DNA of 64,000 nucleotides from contig JACEVL010000775.1 in assembly GCA_020284085.1 (NCBI GenBank), forward strand, positions 347,501 to 411,500. Direction: 5' to 3'. Shown piece by piece: positions 61,511 through 64,000 of this stretch; within the stretch, counting starts at the first letter, position 1, and each line of letters begins with the position of its first letter. A program made the position numbers and the translations under genes. Below the pieces are notes generated by a model, which searched no databases, had not been told where the DNA came from, and saw only the letters and a program-made list of their open reading frames with translations. Origin of the DNA: Aporrectodea caliginosa (lineage: Eukaryota > Annelida > Clitellata > Crassiclitellata > Lumbricidae).

Positions 61511-63227
61511 TTAGACTGGTCCAAACTTACATGGGGAAATATATTTTTTCAAAATATGCTGCTCCACAAGGCTGCCCCTGTTACACTTGACTAGAGGACT
61601 CTGTGTTGAAAAAATTGAAGAGATCTGAGCATGTTTAGAGGTCGCTAGGTTTTGACACTTTTTGTAGAAATTGCAAAAATTGCGCATTTGACGCGTTAAT
61701 AGCTTCATTATGAATTAAAATAAGCACCCATGAACACCAAGCACCATCTTTCTAAATCATGATCAATATGCCAACTGTATTTAAGTAACTAAAAGAATAA
61801 TAAGTTTATTTACAAATAAAACACTTATTTCAAGTTCTTTCTGATAGATAAACGGTTGTTGGCTTATAACTAATTTTAAATTTTGCATGCCACCTTTTCA
61901 TCACAATTCGTTTCATATCCTACAATTGTATTGTTCAATATTTCTCTGTATGCTGCAAATTTAGCGTGATTCGAGTACTTCTTTCGTCTGTGAAGCCAGC
62001 CTTGAATATGAAATAAGCTTACAGCACATGTTTTTTCACTTTCTGCAATAAAAGCTCGTACGTTACAAAACGGCAGCTATGGTGAAACTGGCATCAACAA
62101 GGAGTTCCTCACAATGTTGTCTGTTAGGGATGCCTGACAAACACTTTCTTGGGTCTGGACTCCCAAAAATTGGGCAATCCTGAGGAATTTCATATTTCAT
62201 TACCAGAATAGACTATAGCATTTGGTGAGGCCACGAAAGCAACAATAGTCGCTGCTTTGGTAATTCGGGAGGAGGCTAGAATACCCGCACAGTGTGTGGA
62301 TTCGGGTGTTCGCAAACTGTGGAAGTTGTATGAACACAAATTTGTGCTGATTCAAGGAGTTACAGTTTGAGTTCGATTTAATTAACTCTTTCAGTCATCA
62401 TCTCCGCTATTTCTTCGAAGCGTGTCACTGAAAACATCGAGGCTGCTCTGGTAATACAATCTTATTTATCCACTTAATCTGCTATCCATGTAGCGTCTGG
62501 ACAGGAAATCCTTCGACCACCAGACTCCACTGGAAGAGTATGTCATAAGGAGATCTTTAAAACTGCTTGATCTTTTTACCATCCAGGGTCAAGAACAACC
62601 CACAGCCTTCCTATCAAAGTCCTTTACTCCCTGACCACTGGACCCTACTTCCCAGTCGATGAAGGCAAATGTCAAACTGTTGATGGTCGTCAATGACTGC
62701 GCAGAACGTGGAGTGGCTCTGATCCATTCTTACAATGATATACTAAGGATGAGTCACAGAAACAATACTTGCTGCAACTTATCTCCAATCATCGGACAAA
62801 ATTTTCTGTTCCAACAAAGGCAAAATGAAATAATAGTAGATTGCGGGTTTTCCAGCACTTCAATGACGGGATTTATGCAGACTGGATTACTTCTTTAATT
62901 ATCCAAAGTTATATTTTATTACAAACGTAATGCAGCCTGACAAAGCAGTAACACTGCAGTATATATTTCTAAATTGGGCTGTTTATATTTCAAAATAATA
63001 ACTGACTTGAAAATAATTTATAACCGATTTGAAACAATCAAAATTATTCATGTTTTTGACAAGTTCATACTATAATATGATTATGGCAAAAGTCGAAAAA
63101 CATAGCGACCTCTAAACATAATCAAATCTTTCCAAAATTTTGCATACAGACTCATGTTTTCATGTGTAACAAGGGCAGCCTTGTGGAGCAATGTATTTCC
63201 AACTTTTAATTTTGTGGACCAGTCTAA
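61511..63227. mobile_element. TTAG-ended TIR element C in (TA)n, 1.72 kb
   Basis: Starts TTAGACTGGTCCAAACTTAC and ends TGGACCAGTCTAA. It is collinear with element A throughout, with indels, including the same coding remnants (for example LIHSYN, then SHRNNTCCNL at 62720-62785). Several frameshifts have accumulated. It is flanked by (TA)n on both sides. Confidence 0.78.
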
Positions 63228-63242
63228 TATATATATGTATAT

Positions 63243-63530
63243 ATATATGGTGTAGAGGTATGTTCGGTGCATTGCAACCGGAGGGTTGCGGGTTCGAATC
63301 CACCTCTAGGGGTATATTTGATGCCTTGCAGCCGGAGGGTTGCGGGTTTGAATCTACCTCAAGCCGCCGCGTAGGGACCCTGGGCAAGTCCTTCACTCGC
63401 AATTGCTCATGCGCTTCGGCGTGAAACTCCGATTCAGTGTCCGCGCTGTAGTCGGGAGCGCCTCTGAGTAGAATTCTTGAAGGGGCGCTATATAAATATC
63501 CGAAATGAATGAATGAATGAATATATATTA
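63243..63530 (+). repeat. SINE with duplicated tRNA-like head and (GAAT)n tail
   Basis: Two consecutive heads, each with GGAGGGTTGCGGGTT and a B-box (GGTTCGAATCC ~63291; GGTTTGAATCT ~63346), precede one core (GGGCAAGTCCTTCACTCGCA) and one 3' end (AGCGCC...GGGGCGCTATA, 63457-63490). The tail is GAATGAATGAATGAAT. The other full copy, at 15448, has only one head. Confidence 0.85.
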
Positions 63531-64000
63531 CGAGCAAAGCATAAATAACACAAAATGGTGTACATGTATATGCTAAAACAAACTTATAAGAGATGTTTTT
63601 TAATGTGCGTTGCTTATAAGCACGATGCATTGCATATGCCTGCAAGTCATTTATTCACAGATCTTATCTATGCACGCTGTTAGTTCGACTTTGGAAACTG
63701 TACTCGGACAACTGGATAAAACTTTTTCACGAATCCCACTGGCTTTCCAATACCGAGAAAACAGTGATGACAAGTAACGTTGGCTAACCGTGTTGTGGCT
63801 ATCAAAGACTGTATACGCACTATGAATAACTTTATTCTCAATTTTGTTTTATGTAGGCACTAGGCCTATATATAATGTTTTGTCTATCCCCTCGCACAAC
63901 CATTTCACGTCTCACGAGGAGGAATTCCTGTTATTTCAAACTTAAATAAACTCAACGTTACAACTGCTGGCATATTTAGCCTATTCAAATCTGACGGCCA
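63531..64000. other. No gene recognised
   Basis: AT-rich sequence. TATGAATAACTTTATTCTCA then ATTTTGTTTTATG at ~63821-63853 is nearly identical to 56620-56652, a short duplicated block of unknown origin. Confidence 0.4.

Noticed and set aside
63243..63365. Possible genuine tRNA genes
   Set aside because: A- and B-box-like parts exist but no complete cloverleaf; the context (core, shared 3' end, repeat tail) shows a SINE.

Overview
This window is eukaryotic, intron-rich, AT-rich animal DNA. It has spliced genes with GT-AG introns, tRNA-derived SINEs, several LINE families, hAT-type elements, TA-flanked inverted-repeat transposons and long microsatellites. The recurrent octamer TAGGCCTA and the mixture of L2/CR1-like LINEs and hAT elements suggest a marine invertebrate, perhaps an echinoderm. 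The species guess is weak and rests on impression only.

Three protein-coding genes are supported by matching exon phases. (1) About 2,795-15,249, + strand: the 3' five exons of a CABIT-domain (THEMIS/GAREM-like) protein, whose first exons lie upstream of what I can recognise. (2) 20,014-32,977, - strand: a complete ten-exon quiescin sulfhydryl oxidase (QSOX) with a signal peptide, thioredoxin WCGHC site, Erv/ALR domain and C-terminal membrane anchor. (3) 37,044-44,040, - strand: a complete nine-exon aldo-keto reductase of the AKR1 type with all four catalytic residues. QSOX is a secretory-pathway disulfide-forming enzyme, the reductase a cytosolic NADPH enzyme, and the CABIT protein a likely signalling adaptor. 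Nothing suggests that they act together.

The introns and the 15-20 kb and 33-37 kb intervals carry many small insertions. Five hAT-like elements have exact or near-exact 8-bp target duplications, one of them nested inside a SINE. One 1,068-bp near-perfect palindrome with a 9-bp duplication sits inside an older LINE. Introns also hold a 28-bp minisatellite (12.4-13.0 kb) and a short array of splice-donor-like repeats (20.75-20.9 kb).

From 44 to 64 kb there is no confident host gene. This part starts with a 750-bp (ATC)n array. It then has two head-to-head CR1/L2-like LINEs (49.6-54.5 kb, one with an open reverse-transcriptase frame of 665 codons), an L2-like LINE on the - strand (56.9-58.4 kb), three inverted-repeat elements ending in TTAG and seated in (TA)n tracts (58.5-63.2 kb), and a SINE with a duplicated tRNA-like head. 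The most interesting signals are the LINE/SINE shared 3' end, a covarying 3' stem-loop in the other LINE group, and the TTAG-ended elements with an unclassified conserved reading frame.
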